This document shows, piece by piece, positions 11,848 to 23,096 of a stretch of 64,000 nt of DNA (position 1 is its first letter; each line of letters begins with the position of its first letter). The stretch is taken from contig JAPYXD010000467.1 in NCBI GenBank assembly GCA_030998225.1, positions 248,001 through 312,000 on the forward strand, written 5' to 3'. A program made the translations under genes and the position numbers. This DNA is from Diplolepis rosae. Taxonomy: Eukaryota; Arthropoda; Insecta; Hymenoptera; Diplolepididae. Under the pieces are notes generated by a model that was given only the letters and a program-made list of their open reading frames with translations, searched no databases and was not told the DNA's origin.

Positions 11848-13396
11848 ACGCCCCGCCAAAAAACGACGTGATCCTTTGCTCGCAAAGGATCAATTCGTTT
11901 TTCCGATTCGTATTGTCACCATGGCTTTAATTTTCTTCATGTAGTCATTATTAATTAAAGGTTGAATTCCAAATCTAAAAGCTAATTAATATAAAAAGGG
12001 GTATCTTTTTTTTTATTATTATTATGCTGTAAAACAATGTTATTGCATTTTGAATAAAAATAAATAAATAAAAGTAAAAAAAATTATTACTTACTAATTT
12101 TCTTGTCTTGCTACTTTGATAATGCTATTATTATTTTGTTGCTAATTTCCAAGATCCTACCAAATAAAACAAGGATTAATAATATTAGTACCGCTTCCCA
12201 CCCTACAAAAATTTATCTGTATCCGTTGAATCTTCTATTATATGATATTTGAAATAGAAAAATATTTGAAGAAATCGAAAATATGGGTGAACTACCTTAA
12301 ATGTATTTCTCTGACTTCATTTGTCCAAAAGAAAATTTCTCTGCATAAGCAACAGATTTCCATTGAATGATTGGAGACTGAACATCCTGTTCTCATATTT
12401 TTCTAACGGGTCCCAAATTTATGTAAGGAAATGTATTGTTTTTCCAGAGCAATGAAAAGTCATAGAAATAAATACCAACCCTTAAAATTTCTGAGAAGCA
12501 AAAAAATGTTACCAAGCTGCATCGTGAACATAAGGGTAGTCTTTATTTTTCGATGTTGGATATCTCTAAGTGTCATCTCCCCTCTCCCCTATTTTGTTCA
12601 AATGTCACAGAGAGTGATTTCAAAATATGAGTGGCATTAGTTTATAAACACCCGATCCGCAAAGCATTTGAAGATTTCTATGCAATTTTAACATGTGGGA
12701 AAGCGTTGAAAAAATTTGAAATCCCATAGGTTTTTTATAACTCATCGGCGTTCTTTGACTCTTAAATTTTTAATCTTAGAAGTGTGTGGAAAAAGTAGAT
12801 ATTGCTGGAAAACTTTGTTTCCTCAACTTTCCAATATCGCTAACCCCTAAATTTGATCAAACATTTTAATTTCTACCATTCCCAAATTTTAAGTGTTTAA
12901 AAAATATGAAAAAATTGACTGGATTGAAAATTTTGAAGTACTTTTCACGTATGAAATAGATAAAAAACTTTAACTGCTGTTGGGCACAGGGTAAATTTAA
13001 TCTATTGCGTACAAATTTAGATATAGTTTTTTATATATTTAAAGGAATTTTGAATGTAGGTTTGAAGCAAAAAATTTACATAAATATACTTTGATCTTTA
13101 TTTAATATTTATCTTCTATGAAAAATCCATTTGAGTTATTAATTTAGGAATGGGAAGGACGAAAAGTATTCGATAAAGTCATGTTCATGACATGCCTATA
13201 TTAAAATAGTCTTATTTGGATCCGTGTAACTTCTAAATCGTTGCTAGCACAGGAGTCAGGCTTCACACAGTCAGAACTGAAGAAATAAGAGAATATAATA
13301 GGAGCAGTTTTATTCAAATATTACAATTAATTCTATATGAGGCCGTGAACTTTTCAATCCACCCTCGTACCTTAGCCACTTCTTATTTAGCATTAT
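11848..13396. other. AT-rich non-coding stretch
   Basis: No credible gene on either strand; only short frames in AT-rich sequence. Confidence 0.5.
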
Positions 13397-13768
13397 CATG
13401 GTGGCGACTGGACCGGGAATTTTATTGACCGGGAAAAAACCGGGAAATGACCGGGAATTTACTTTTGATCGCAGTAAAATTCAAATTTTAATTCTTCTAA
13501 AAACTTTGGTCAACTTAAAAAAGTGATTTCTATATTTTACGAAAGAAACTATTTTTATTTTTTTCATTTAAAACACAACTTTTTTGAAATCTGTTTCCCT
13601 CTTGTGTTACAGGTTATTTAGAATGAACGTTATGAATTAAAATAAACCTTTGCGCTTAGCAAGAAATATAAATGTTACTTTTAATTGACCGGGAATATTG
13701 AAAAATTTGACCAGGAAAAACAGGGAAATGACTGGAAATTTGAAATCGACCGTCGAATCGCCACCCTG
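13397..13768. mobile_element. 372 bp MITE-like element, CA(T/G)GGTGGCGA termini
   Basis: Left end CATGGTGGCGA and right end TCGCCACCCTG form an inverted pair with one mismatch. Subterminal GACCGGGAAT and GGGAAATGACC-type motifs repeat at both sides. The pattern resembles non-autonomous hAT-type elements with CAGGGTGGC ends, but no 8 bp target duplication is clear. Confidence 0.55.
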
Positions 13769-14379
13769 ATAATTTAGAGATTTATGAAGTTATATTCACC
13801 ACAATATTAATTTATCCTAATTTTCATATTGTGGTAAAGATAGATTGAGAAATCTAGAAACTATGCCGAATAGCGCATTTTTATAATAGAATATATGATA
13901 ACTGTCAGTTACGAAAGTTAATGTTATGTCAGTTGAAAATTCGGAGGAATAAATATAATAGAAAACAGATTTTCAGTAATTTAGTTTTCAGTCAAACAAA
14001 ACTTAGATTGAATACAATTTGACGATTGTTCACGCGTCCCGTGTTGACTTCCAACAGCAAGTTTCAAGCTCCTTTAGATCCGAAAAAATACACAATACCA
14101 TTATCAATTACATCATTAAAAGGTCATGTCTTACTTATCCGATCCCTATCTAACAGACACTTTTTTTTTTTTGAAAGTTTTATTAATTAAATGTATCTGA
14201 ATAGCTGGAAAGGTTAATTTAGGAATTACTTTACGTCTCAAGACCAGCTCGCATGACCAGAAATACTGACTTATATTAGCCATTGGAATGCAATCAGGTT
14301 ACGAACACTCAAAAGTGTGCATTTAATTCACTTCTAAAAGCAATCGATATTCCATAAATTATATTTTGTACATCAATCA
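13769..14379. other. AT-rich non-coding stretch
   Basis: No gene seen. It may include upstream sequence of the gypsy-type element that becomes recognisable from about 14380. Confidence 0.4.
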
Positions 14380-14665
14380 AATCATTTCCCAAAAAATATT
14401 GCACACTTTGGACCGCCCTTGACAAACGGAATAACCATTTTTAAGGAAACAGAAACAATAATCATAATAAAAATAACTTTGCACAAAACAATTATCCGAA
14501 TAGCAATCTTTTAAGGAACAGGAACAACAATTACAATAATTTTTTAAGTAACAGATGTAATTATCCCAACAGAGATAGATAATATAATTACAATAATATT
14601 TTTTTGAGTAACAAAAATTAAGATAATGGACAAGAAAATCTAGATCACAACGGGTATTCGAACTA
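14380..14665 (+). pseudogene. Asn-rich Gag C-terminal tail (gypsy-type)
   Basis: The plus-strand translation is dominated by Asn, Arg and Tyr ('NRNNNHNKNNFAQNNY' and 'NRNNNYNNFLSNR'), a composition typical of Gag tails in insect gypsy elements. Two stops interrupt it, and the frame changes before the pol linker. The 117-residue Cys/Tyr-rich frame on the opposite strand is a shadow of this biased sequence. Confidence 0.5.
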
Positions 14666-15904
14666 TTACAGTAACAACGTTTTACATTCCAATTGAAAAT
14701 ACTGGAAGAATCGAAGGTTACATACCTCAACTACATATTGGTGAAGGAATTTATGACGGAGACGCAAGTGTAAAAAATTGCAAGGGTAAAGCTAATATCA
14801 AATTTGCAAATGCAAACCAAATACCAGTAACGATATCAATACCGAATATTACCTTAGAAGATTTTAAAGAAAGAGATTCTTAGAACCACTTGAAGCTACT
14901 TACGTTTTGCGTGATTCGATTCCAACTATAAATGATTCTCCATTTTTTCCGAGACAATATAAATTTCTCCCAGTTCACAAAGAAGAAATTACAAAACAAG
15001 TTAACGAATTATTAAAATATGAAATAATGAAACCTTCGCAATCACCGTTCAACACATTAGTTTGGATTTTTCCTTAAAAAACCCGATTCTAAAGGTAACA
15101 CAAAGTGGCGAATGGTGGCCAGATATTTTTCAGTATTTGATTTAGCTACTGGTTTTCACCATATAAAAATGGACCCTAAAGACTTTTATAAAACTGTATT
15201 TTCTACACCTCATGGCCATTATGAATTTGATAGAATGCCTTTTGATTTAAAAACCGCTCCTGCAATATTTTAAAGCTTAATGGATATTACTTTAACGGGA
15301 TTAATAGGAGCAAAACTATTTGTGTTTCTTGATGACATAGTCATATTTGCTGATATACTAGAAGAACACGAGAAAAATCTTAATAACTCAATGCAACGTC
15401 TTCGAAAAGCAAACCTTCATTTACAAAGAGACAAATGTGAATTTTTACGACCTGAGATAGGATATTCAGGTCATATCATTGATAAAAATGGAGTTCGACC
15501 GGACCCCAAAAAAATAATAGCCGTAAAAGAATTTCCAGTTCCAAAAACACAAAAAAATGTCAAACAATTTTTAGGATTAGCAGGATATTATCGTAGATTT
15601 ATCGAAGGATTTTCAAAAATTGCCAATCCTTTTAATCAACTTCTGAAAAAAGATACTACTTTTATATGGACCGATAAACGGCAAATAGCTTTTGATATTT
15701 TAGAATCAAAATTATGTGAAGAACCACTTTTAAAACGACCCGATTTTTCTCAATCCTTTGTTCTCACATCAAATGCCTCAGTATACGCAATAGTAGGTAT
15801 ATTATCACAAGGTAAAATAGGTAAAGATAAGCCAATAGCATATGCTTCACATAGTTTAAGTGACATTGAGGGAAATACGATACATATGGAAAAGAAGCAC
15901 TTGC
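14640..15904 (+). pseudogene. gypsy-type reverse transcriptase, deleted and frameshifted
   Basis: A linker ('IPVTISIPNITLEDFKERD', then a stop at 14881) leads into RT. RT blocks in order: 'LPVHKEEITKQVNELLKYEI' (about 14970-15030), '[12 protein letters not shown]' then a frameshift, '[17 protein letters not shown]', and '[24 protein letters not shown]' followed by TAA at 15271. The 15280-15909 frame then holds the catalytic 'FVFLDDIVIFA' box and the thumb/connection. About 35-45 residues that normally follow 'WR.VVDFR' are missing, an apparent deletion at about 15118. A one-base deletion near 15890 disrupts the RNase H 'EKEALAV' block. Inactive. Confidence 0.88.
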
Positions 15905-15962
15905 AGTAATATTTTGTGTTACTTATTTCCGTCCTTATTTATATGGAAGAAAATTTACCCTA

Positions 15963-16777
15963 CCCATGTCAAAGTATCTCTCGACAAGAGATCTCTTAAA
16001 AGGAGCGAATTCGTCCACAGGCGATCGCTTTGTAGATCTCTTAGTCAGGCGATCGCTTGGGTAAGAGATCTTTCGAAAAGCGATGGCTTGTGGACGAATT
16101 CGCTCCTTTTAAAAGATCTCTTACCCAAGCGATCGCTTAATTGTAAAAGATCTCTCAATCAAGCGATCGCTATGTAAGATATCTAGCTGTAGCGATTGCT
16201 TGGGTATAAGATCTCTCGAAAAGCGATGTCTATGGAAGAAATTAAGTGTAAATCCAGATCGTTATGTATAATAAACAAAACATTGCTATCAGTATCGAAT
16301 TAAGTGTATAAATCATTCAGTAACGATTTCCGATTCATTTTTTTAGAGCAATTTTAATTTGAGATGCAAATTTCTAAAGATCAAAAAGTGTTTGAAGGAT
16401 TTATAGTGTTGATGAAGACAATTGCGCTCTAGCTGAAAGTGACCGCACACTTGAATTTTATGGGCAAACGCAAGAGGCTTGCAGCTAATTACCTGCAAGC
16501 TAATCTTCCTCATGCGCGACTGCGCTTTTATGACTAGGAATATCGCTTTAAAAGCGATGCTGCTCGCTAATAAGATATCGCTTAGGGTGAAAAGCGACGA
16601 GGTTTGTGCCTGAAGCGACATGGTTTGAGGTAAAAAGCGATGGCGCTTGTGACTAAGCGACATCGCTTGAGGTAAAAAGCGATGACGCTATAGATAAGAG
16701 TTGTCGCTTTGAAAATAGGGATATCGCTTGAAAAACAAGCGATCGCATACATTTTAAAAGCGATACTTTGCCTTGGG
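15963..16777. mobile_element. 815 bp AGCGAT-rich MITE with TA target duplication
   Basis: Ends: CCCATGTCAAAGTATC at the left, and the inverse of CCCAAGGCAAAGTATCGCTT at the right. They are flanked by TA at 15961-15962 and 16778-16779. Removing the element plus one TA rejoins the gypsy RNase H frame across the 'KFT/L-VTDHKP' region. The interior is packed with AGCGAT/ATCGCT and GCGATCGC words and AAGAGATCT words, arranged partly as inverted repeats around 16000-16200. The TA duplication suggests mobilisation by a Tc1/mariner-type transposase. Confidence 0.8.
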
Positions 16778-16779
16778 TA

Positions 16780-16985
16780 GTAACTGATCATAAACCACTA
16801 GTTTGGTCTCAAAATTCTAAGGATCCTTGCTCTCGGATTTGACGTTGGAGGTTGAAACTCGAAGAATATAATTTTGATGTAGCATACAAAACAGGCAAAA
16901 TGAATGTCAATGAAGGCGCTCTTTCAAGGAACCCAATTGTTAATGAAGAAAAATCCTTAAAATTACACGAAGATGATGATTATAC
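16780..16985 (+). pseudogene. gypsy-type RNase H C-terminal part
   Basis: Continues the element after the MITE with 'VTDHKPLVWSQNSKDP', a stop at 16840, then 'RWRLKLEEYNFDVAYKTGK' and 'NEGALSRNP' (the A-D/A-LSR block of gypsy RNase H). An acidic tail reaches the L1 copy 3 insertion point. The stop replaces a residue before the conserved R-W pair. Inactive. Confidence 0.85.
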
Positions 16986-18169
16986 TGAGACCGCCCAGCC
17001 TCGAGTCTCCACCTTTTTGCGAGGAAACGGGAGCGAAACCTGCAAAAATAGGATCATTATAAGGACAATTACATTCACACGAAACCCGCACGAAAGAATC
17101 ACAAGTTTTCGTTAAGTCCCTGCTAAGTAATTATTCATTAACTTCCAAACCGGAAGTGCACGTGGCTCAAACGCCGGCGTCTGGTTTTCACGGACATTTT
17201 CGTTCGTAGTCTCCGAGAGCGCCGCACTAGCCTGCGGTTGCTGGCACTCAACCAGTCACCTGAGTTGAGCAGCTTTGTGCATGGTCGCTGGAAATTTTAT
17301 AATTTATTGATCGAACTAGACTTGATCGCGGTCGGTAATTGAGGCGCGCATATGATAATTACAGAGGGAATTTACATCGAATTTTTTATCACTTGGTTAG
17401 CTCGGCTCGTGTCACATGTAGTGTGAACTTATATCGAGAGACACACCGAACGTAGCACTCCCGATTTTCTGCATAAAAATTAACATAAATAAAAAGTGCG
17501 TGCTTGGAAGGTGTCGAATCCCCACGGGGAGCTTCGCTTGACAAGTCACTTCTTGTACTCACGCCATGCAAGCATCGAATTCCTACGGGAAGCTTCGTTT
17601 GCAGGACAAAAATTTCACTTTTCCTTTTGTCTTCTACCGAGAAAAGCCTGCCAAGTGACGCGTATTTTTATAAAAGAGTTGATAATTATATGGGTGGAGG
17701 GCAGATGATGAACCGTGGCAGGCCTGTGTCACAAATTCTACAGTGCCCTACCCCCCTCTGATGTCGCTTTTCATTAAAGTTGAAAATTCATGGAAGGGAA
17801 GGAAAATCTTGAAAACTGGGAGAATCTTCAGTGTTGTATAAAAGAAAACCCATTGATTAAAACCTTTTCATTTACAGGTGCAGGGAAGATCCCAAAAATT
17901 AAATTAAAATTAATCTTTTTACGTACATCTACGCGAAATTGGGGACAGTAATAAAGGTTATGTTATATTTTAGATTTCGAAGATTTCGAAGATTGCGAAG
18001 GACGGACCCTAAAACGAAGATTTCCGGAAATAGCTTTGAGCCTCTTGAAATAATAACTCAAAGCATCGCTTTTTGTAGATGAGTAATTTTTAGCCCAAAT
18101 AGGCCAAAATTGCTGTTTGAAAACTTAAAATTGATAAAAATAAGAAATTAAATTTTCAAAATGTTAGAA
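16986..18169 (+). mobile_element. L1-family LTR-like insertion, copy 3 (1184 bp)
   Basis: Starts TGAGACCGCCCAGCC at 16986 and ends ...AATGTTAGA at 18169. A direct ATAC flanks it at 16982-16985 and 18170-18173. It is about half the length of copies 1 and 4, so it is internally deleted. It keeps the head block, the 'AACCGGAAGTGCACGTGGC' region, the GGGGATTCGACACC-type motif pair (near 17515 and 17575, here inverted because of orientation), and the tail. Confidence 0.8.
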
Positions 18170-18173
18170 TACC

Positions 18174-18344
18174 TACATGACACCTCAAGTAAAAATGAAT
18201 CTTCAGAAAACTTTCATAAAAATTAATCAAGAAAATAATATCAAGAATGGAAATAATTCCAAAAGTAAATACTTTAATTCGATATTTACCCAAGATGATT
18301 CAAATGACTTTAGCGAATCCACACAAGACTCAATATTATTGTTC
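18174..18344 (+). pseudogene. gypsy-type pol tail after the L1 insertion
   Basis: With L1 copy 3 and one ATAC removed, the RNase H tail frame continues here ('YMTPQVKMNLQKTF' onward). It is a hydrophilic, Asn/Ser/Asp-rich segment and ends where the fold-back arm sequence begins. The connection-domain zinc finger and integrase are missing. Confidence 0.6.
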
Positions 18345-18452
18345 AATTTTTACATTTCATTCCTATGTAGCGCAATATACTACATTGTGCTAATGTTAAC
18401 TGTAGCGAAGAAAAGAGTTCGCGCGCCGGTGGCACATAAAATATCTTATTCG
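18345..18452 (+). repeat. Fold-back family arm (right-arm orientation), partial
   Basis: About 108 bp ending GGTGGCACATAAA. It is the inverse of 20523-20630 and similar to 20930-21037 and 41660-41770. Contains a quasi-palindromic GTAGCGCAATATACTACATTGTGCTA core. Confidence 0.7.
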
Positions 18453-18597
18453 TATTAGTTATTGAATTAATTCTGAATTTATTAATAACATAGGATGTAA
18501 TCACATATCACTTTAATAGTTTTTTGAATAAGCGTACGAATTTCTAATGTAAATATGTGTGTAAACATGTTTCAAATACATATATCAAACTACACAA

Positions 18598-20506
18598 CCC
18601 AGCAAACACTGTTATATAACATGTATGTAACTGTTACGTAACATATTGTAACACGTTACATAGCTGGTGACTTACAGGTGAGTCACCTGTGACGCAAAAT
18701 GTCACACACTGCGTGATGAATCAGTTTTATAACAGCTTTGCAACGCTGTGATGTAATGGGTCTGTAACAGACTTATGTAACATATGTGCTATATTGTTAC
18801 GCAGCATCAAAGTAAATATGCTCTATATGTGTTATGCAATTATGTTATATACAAGTTTTGTAAAAGCGATATGTAAATAGTATGTAACGGAGATATGTTA
18901 AACAGATATACGATGATAAAATATTGATAAAACACAACTCATTTCTGTGAGTCAAATTTTGTACCTTTGTGTTATTTGTCGATTACTGAATATTATACTT
19001 AGGGCAAGTGAAATTTTATCATAAGAGCATGAAACATTTACGATTTTTGTTATTCAATATTTAATTTGTTTTCTCAAATTTTACTTTCAAAGGGTTCGTT
19101 TTGGAGCATTTTCTCCAGTTTCTGACATTAATCTAGTTTAATTTGCTCTTACGTTCCGAGCACACGTCAGATTCAAATAGTGTCAAGGGGACACACATGA
19201 AGGTGGAGCGTTTCGGCAGATTTTTCTCTCAGACAGTTAAAAAATACAACTCACGGTCTTCTTTTGATCTTTTTGATCTCGCGAAGCTAATCAATCCGAC
19301 GGGTTGAGGTCTGTTTCTGTGTTAATATCGTGTGTTCTTTAGTATCCAGGTTTTCTGCAATTAGAAAACGGGACAAGATGAGAGATCATGCAGATCTGCT
19401 AGTTCAAGATAAAACGGCTCACGATTGTTCGAGCAAGGAGGGCTTCCACCTGAAAATAAACTGGGGTTGAGTTAAGAGCATAACTTCGAATTCACAACAT
19501 CAAAACCCCCTTGACTACGCGTTAGCTAAGAACTACTGATATATGTATTAAGGAGATAAAATTGTTGCGTTCAAACGTGCGAAAACATCAGTTTCCGACC
19601 TGCGTAATTATCAACCTAATTGGTTTAATCGCTATGGTCGTTTATCATCATTTGTTTCCGTACGATATCTCCCTAATGGCGGATACAATTCCGTAAACCT
19701 CTTTATTCGATAGATTAGGTATAGTATATGTGAAATTTTGGCAATTGTCCACGATGTCCCTTATAGATCATTCGCGTAACCAAGTTACAGTATTGTCACA
19801 TAAAAATTATGTCACACTGTTACGTAGCTGTTACTTATGTACATTATATACAACTCACATAACTATTCCGTAACATTGTTACATTACCCTTACGTAACAA
19901 AGCAACGAAATTGTAGTAGATCATTTAGGTAACCAAGTTATAGAAAAGATGTTACGTGGTTCTTACATAAAAATTACGTAACATTGTTACGTAGCTATTA
20001 CTAATGTAAATTACATACAACCCACATAACTATTCCGTAACACTGTTACATTACTCTTACGTAACAAAAAAACGATATTGTTATAGATCATTCGGGCAAC
20101 CAAGTTACACAACAAATGTTACATGATTCTAACATAATAATTATGTCACATTGTTACATAGCTTTTATTAATGTACATTATACACGACTCACATAATTAT
20201 ACAGTAATGCCGTGACAGTTCACTTACATAACATTATGACTAAACTGTTACAGATAATGTGTGTAACAAAATTAGAACATGAATTTTACATTGTTTTTCT
20301 ATAGCATATACATCCCACTGCTACAGAATTGTTACATTCACTCTTTTATTGATCTTTTACATCTTCACGCGGTAACAATCTTACATAACATTGTTTCCTT
20401 CCCGTTATATAGCAATTACATCACTGAACAATAAAAATCGTTACATAACCAGAAATAACTATGTTACCCTTTTGTTACGGAGCGGTTACATAACGTGTTT
20501 GCTGGG
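18598..20506. mobile_element. 1.9 kb DNA element with CCCAGCAAACAC termini, GTTAC-rich
   Basis: The left end CCCAGCAAACAC (18598) and right end GTGTTTGCTGGG (20495-20506) are perfect 12 bp inverted repeats. Inside, near both ends, the sequence is dense in GTTAC/GTAAC and ATGTTACATAAC-like words. Three units beginning with GATCATT lie at 19766, 19919 and 20086 (period about 153-167 bp). The middle (about 18950-19750) is unique and has no gene. A non-autonomous DNA transposon is the simplest reading; superfamily not assigned, and the target duplication is unclear. Confidence 0.7.
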
Positions 20507-20525
20507 AAGTATATTTGTAAAGATA

Positions 20526-21035
20526 TTTATGTGCCACCGGCGCGCAAACTCGTTTTTTCGCTACAGTTAACAGTAGCACAATGTACTATATTGCGCTACA
20601 GAGGAATGACATGTAAAAATTGAGCTGCGCATGCGCCTATAGCCATGCAACGGAGCATGATATTCTTCTTATTCTTCTTCTTCTTCGTACAGCGTTAGCA
20701 CCTTACTGGCAAAGTCTTGTACATTTGAACTGCGCATGCGTCTATTAAAATCCATTAAATTCCATTAAAATCAAAATGGCCAGAACTAGTCGTGACATAT
20801 CAAGTGTAATGACTAGCGCAGTTCAAATGTACAAGGCTTTGCCAGTAAGGTGCTAACGCTGTACGAATAAACAGAAGAATAAGAAGAAAATTCTGCTCCG
20901 CTGCAAGACTATATGCGCATCCGCAGTTCAATTTTTACGTTATATTCCTCTGTAACGGAATACACAGCATTCCATTACTCTCAGCTGTAACGGAAAAACG
21001 AATTTCCGCGCCTGAGGCACATAAATATATTTTAT
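20526..21035. mobile_element. 510 bp fold-back element
   Basis: Two arms of about 220 bp (20526-20743 and 20815-21035) are inverted copies of each other at roughly 75-80% identity by eye, with a short middle. Both arms contain, from the outside in, TTATGTGCC, an 'AAAATTGA.CTGCG' block, a TTCTTCTTATTC microsatellite, CGTACAGCGTTAGCACCTTA and a GTACATTTGAACTGCGC block. No protein frame. Confidence 0.8.
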
Positions 21036-23009
21036 ATAATCAACCTTTCTTGTTCACTGACTATTCCTCATCCCTTAGAGAGGATCCTTCCGATACTTAC
21101 ATAAAATGAGGAAATCTTTAAAGAAGAGAAATTTGTATATTCTGCACAAAATACCTACTTTACTCTCAGAAAACACGCATAAAAAAGCGAGAAAAACATG
21201 CTTGCGTTGTATAATAGTATGTCGTGCAACTAGGGGAAAAAAAATTTATTTTGTGAGTGTGAAGTTTGATGCCTGAGCAAAGCGAGGTTAACAACCATAA
21301 GAGCAAAGTTAATGTTTTTGCCGTGTCATAGATGATTTTTTTTCTACGAGGGGGTCAAAGAACGGACTTATTTGCCCCGCATGGGGCAATAAAACCCACT
21401 TTAAGACCCGATAGTACAAAAATAATTCAATTATTATGTTGATGATTTTAATCAATATATTAAATGTAGGCTAAAACTAATTAGAATATTTCAATTCATT
21501 CTGAGATATGAAAGAAACCTAAGTTCGTTTCTGAGAGAATTTGATGACTATGAATTGAATAATAAAATTGATAAGTTATTTCCTTCCGAACTAAGTCCAA
21601 GGGATAAAAGCATTGATTTGTCACATCTTGTGACCATCGATATTTATTTATGATATTAAACTATGTAAAACTAATAAAAACAATTTACGATAGTACGTGC
21701 ATAAGCAACAGGTTTTAAAAAGTATTGATTGAATGAAAATAGAATGTACGGAAGTGAAATTGTAATAGGAAGAGAGAAATAGTGAATTTATAAATAGAGA
21801 ACGTCTATGAACAAAACTTCTCTCATAACTAAAATTGAACTTACGAGGCAGATCAAGACAAATTCAAATTCACTGTCCATCAAGCGTCTTGACACTGGTC
21901 AGACCCTGCAGTAGTAAAGAAACAGAGTTTTCATCATAGTTTTTCTTAAAACCAGAAAATGGTATAAAGGAGTGAGAAATCGCAGAGAAATTAATACTAT
22001 TGAATTCCAAAACGGTAGTGATAATATTTCATATAATAATTACATTAAGGTTAATAGGAAAATTTCAGCGGTGAAAAGGAAGAGTTTAAAAGCACTCAAT
22101 AGTGTTTAGGTTAAAAGTCAGCCATTGTTTCCTTGTATTAGAAGTTATTAGAACAATGGCTCAAAGGACCGCATCTTTCTCTTTCCTTCGCACAGGAATG
22201 GAAGGTTTGAGACTACAAAGAGTGAGAGTAAGAGTATCGGGCATTGTGCTCTTAATTTTGTGCTTTTATGGATTTACCGCGACCTATTTTTCTTTCTTTT
22301 CACCACAAAATTAATAAAACAATTCACACAGCCACAAATGCTGTGCGAGAAATTTCGATGAAAAATACAGCTGTAGCAGAAAAAAAATTAGCGAAGGGAC
22401 AGGACAGCACAATGGCATAACTGTGTTAGGCGATGGTTCGTGGCACGAAAGAGGGTATTCATCGCGATTCGTCATTGCTGCACTGATTGGGTGGTTTACA
22501 CGCATAGTCTTGGATTTCGTTGTTAAATCTAAGTACTACGAGCTACTTAAGTTTTGGAAATCAAAATTATGGTTTGGCTATACGGCAACATTCAAATTTT
22601 GCTAAAGACATGAAAAAAACCATTTGGGAAACTCTTTATCATAAAATTTCGACTAACAAAAAACGCAAAACGTGAACGTAAGCTTCAATGCTAATGTTGG
22701 CCATAGCTCACAAAGCTTATTCCAGTAACAAGGAGATGCTGCAAGTTATAAACGTCAGAATCAGTTCCAATTGCTACAACTTCTGCGAAGAAGCCGATGC
22801 GCTCCGAATAAAAACAGCTGAGAGCAGGCTCACTAATACAACAAAAGAAGCACGGAAATCCAGTTTATCAGCATGAGAGGGAGAAAAAGAAGCTTAAGAG
22901 AACTAAAAAGCTTCAAATGCGTTTTTTCTAGAAATAACGTTTTTGAAAACAGTGTACATAGTAACAATTTTCATCCGATTGTTCTGAAATTTTTATGGGA
23001 TGTTAATAA
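21036..23009. other. AT-rich stretch without supported genes
   Basis: Short frames exist on both strands (for example 22102-22314 and 22423-22605), but none has a recognisable domain, splice context or biased codon use. Confidence 0.5.
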
Positions 23010-23092
23010 CACTAGAACTACCAAGGGGGGTCAAAATGACTTGTTTGACATGGTAGGAAGTAGGTATACCTCAATCGTCGGTAGTTCTAGTG
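23010..23092. mobile_element. 83 bp miniature element, CACTAGAACTACC termini
   Basis: The left end CACTAGAACTACC and right end GGTAGTTCTAGTG are perfect 13 bp inverted repeats. They are flanked by ATAA at 23006-23009 and 23093-23096. Too short for any coding. Confidence 0.85.
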
Positions 23093-23096
23093 ATAA

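Larger units (their letters stand above)
14380..18344 (+). mobile_element. Degenerate Ty3/gypsy-type element, twice interrupted
   Basis: Order on the plus strand: Asn-rich Gag tail, linker, RT, RNase H, and an acidic tail. No LTRs or integrase were identified. A MITE (15963-16777) and L1 copy 3 (16986-18169) interrupt it. In both cases excision of the insert plus one target duplication keeps the reading frame, showing that the gypsy element is the older host sequence. Confidence 0.8.

Noticed and set aside
14377..14730. 117-residue Cys/Tyr-rich minus-strand protein
   Set aside because: It is the complement of Asn-codon-rich Gag sequence (AAT/AAC runs read backwards give Tyr and Cys); no cysteine framework.
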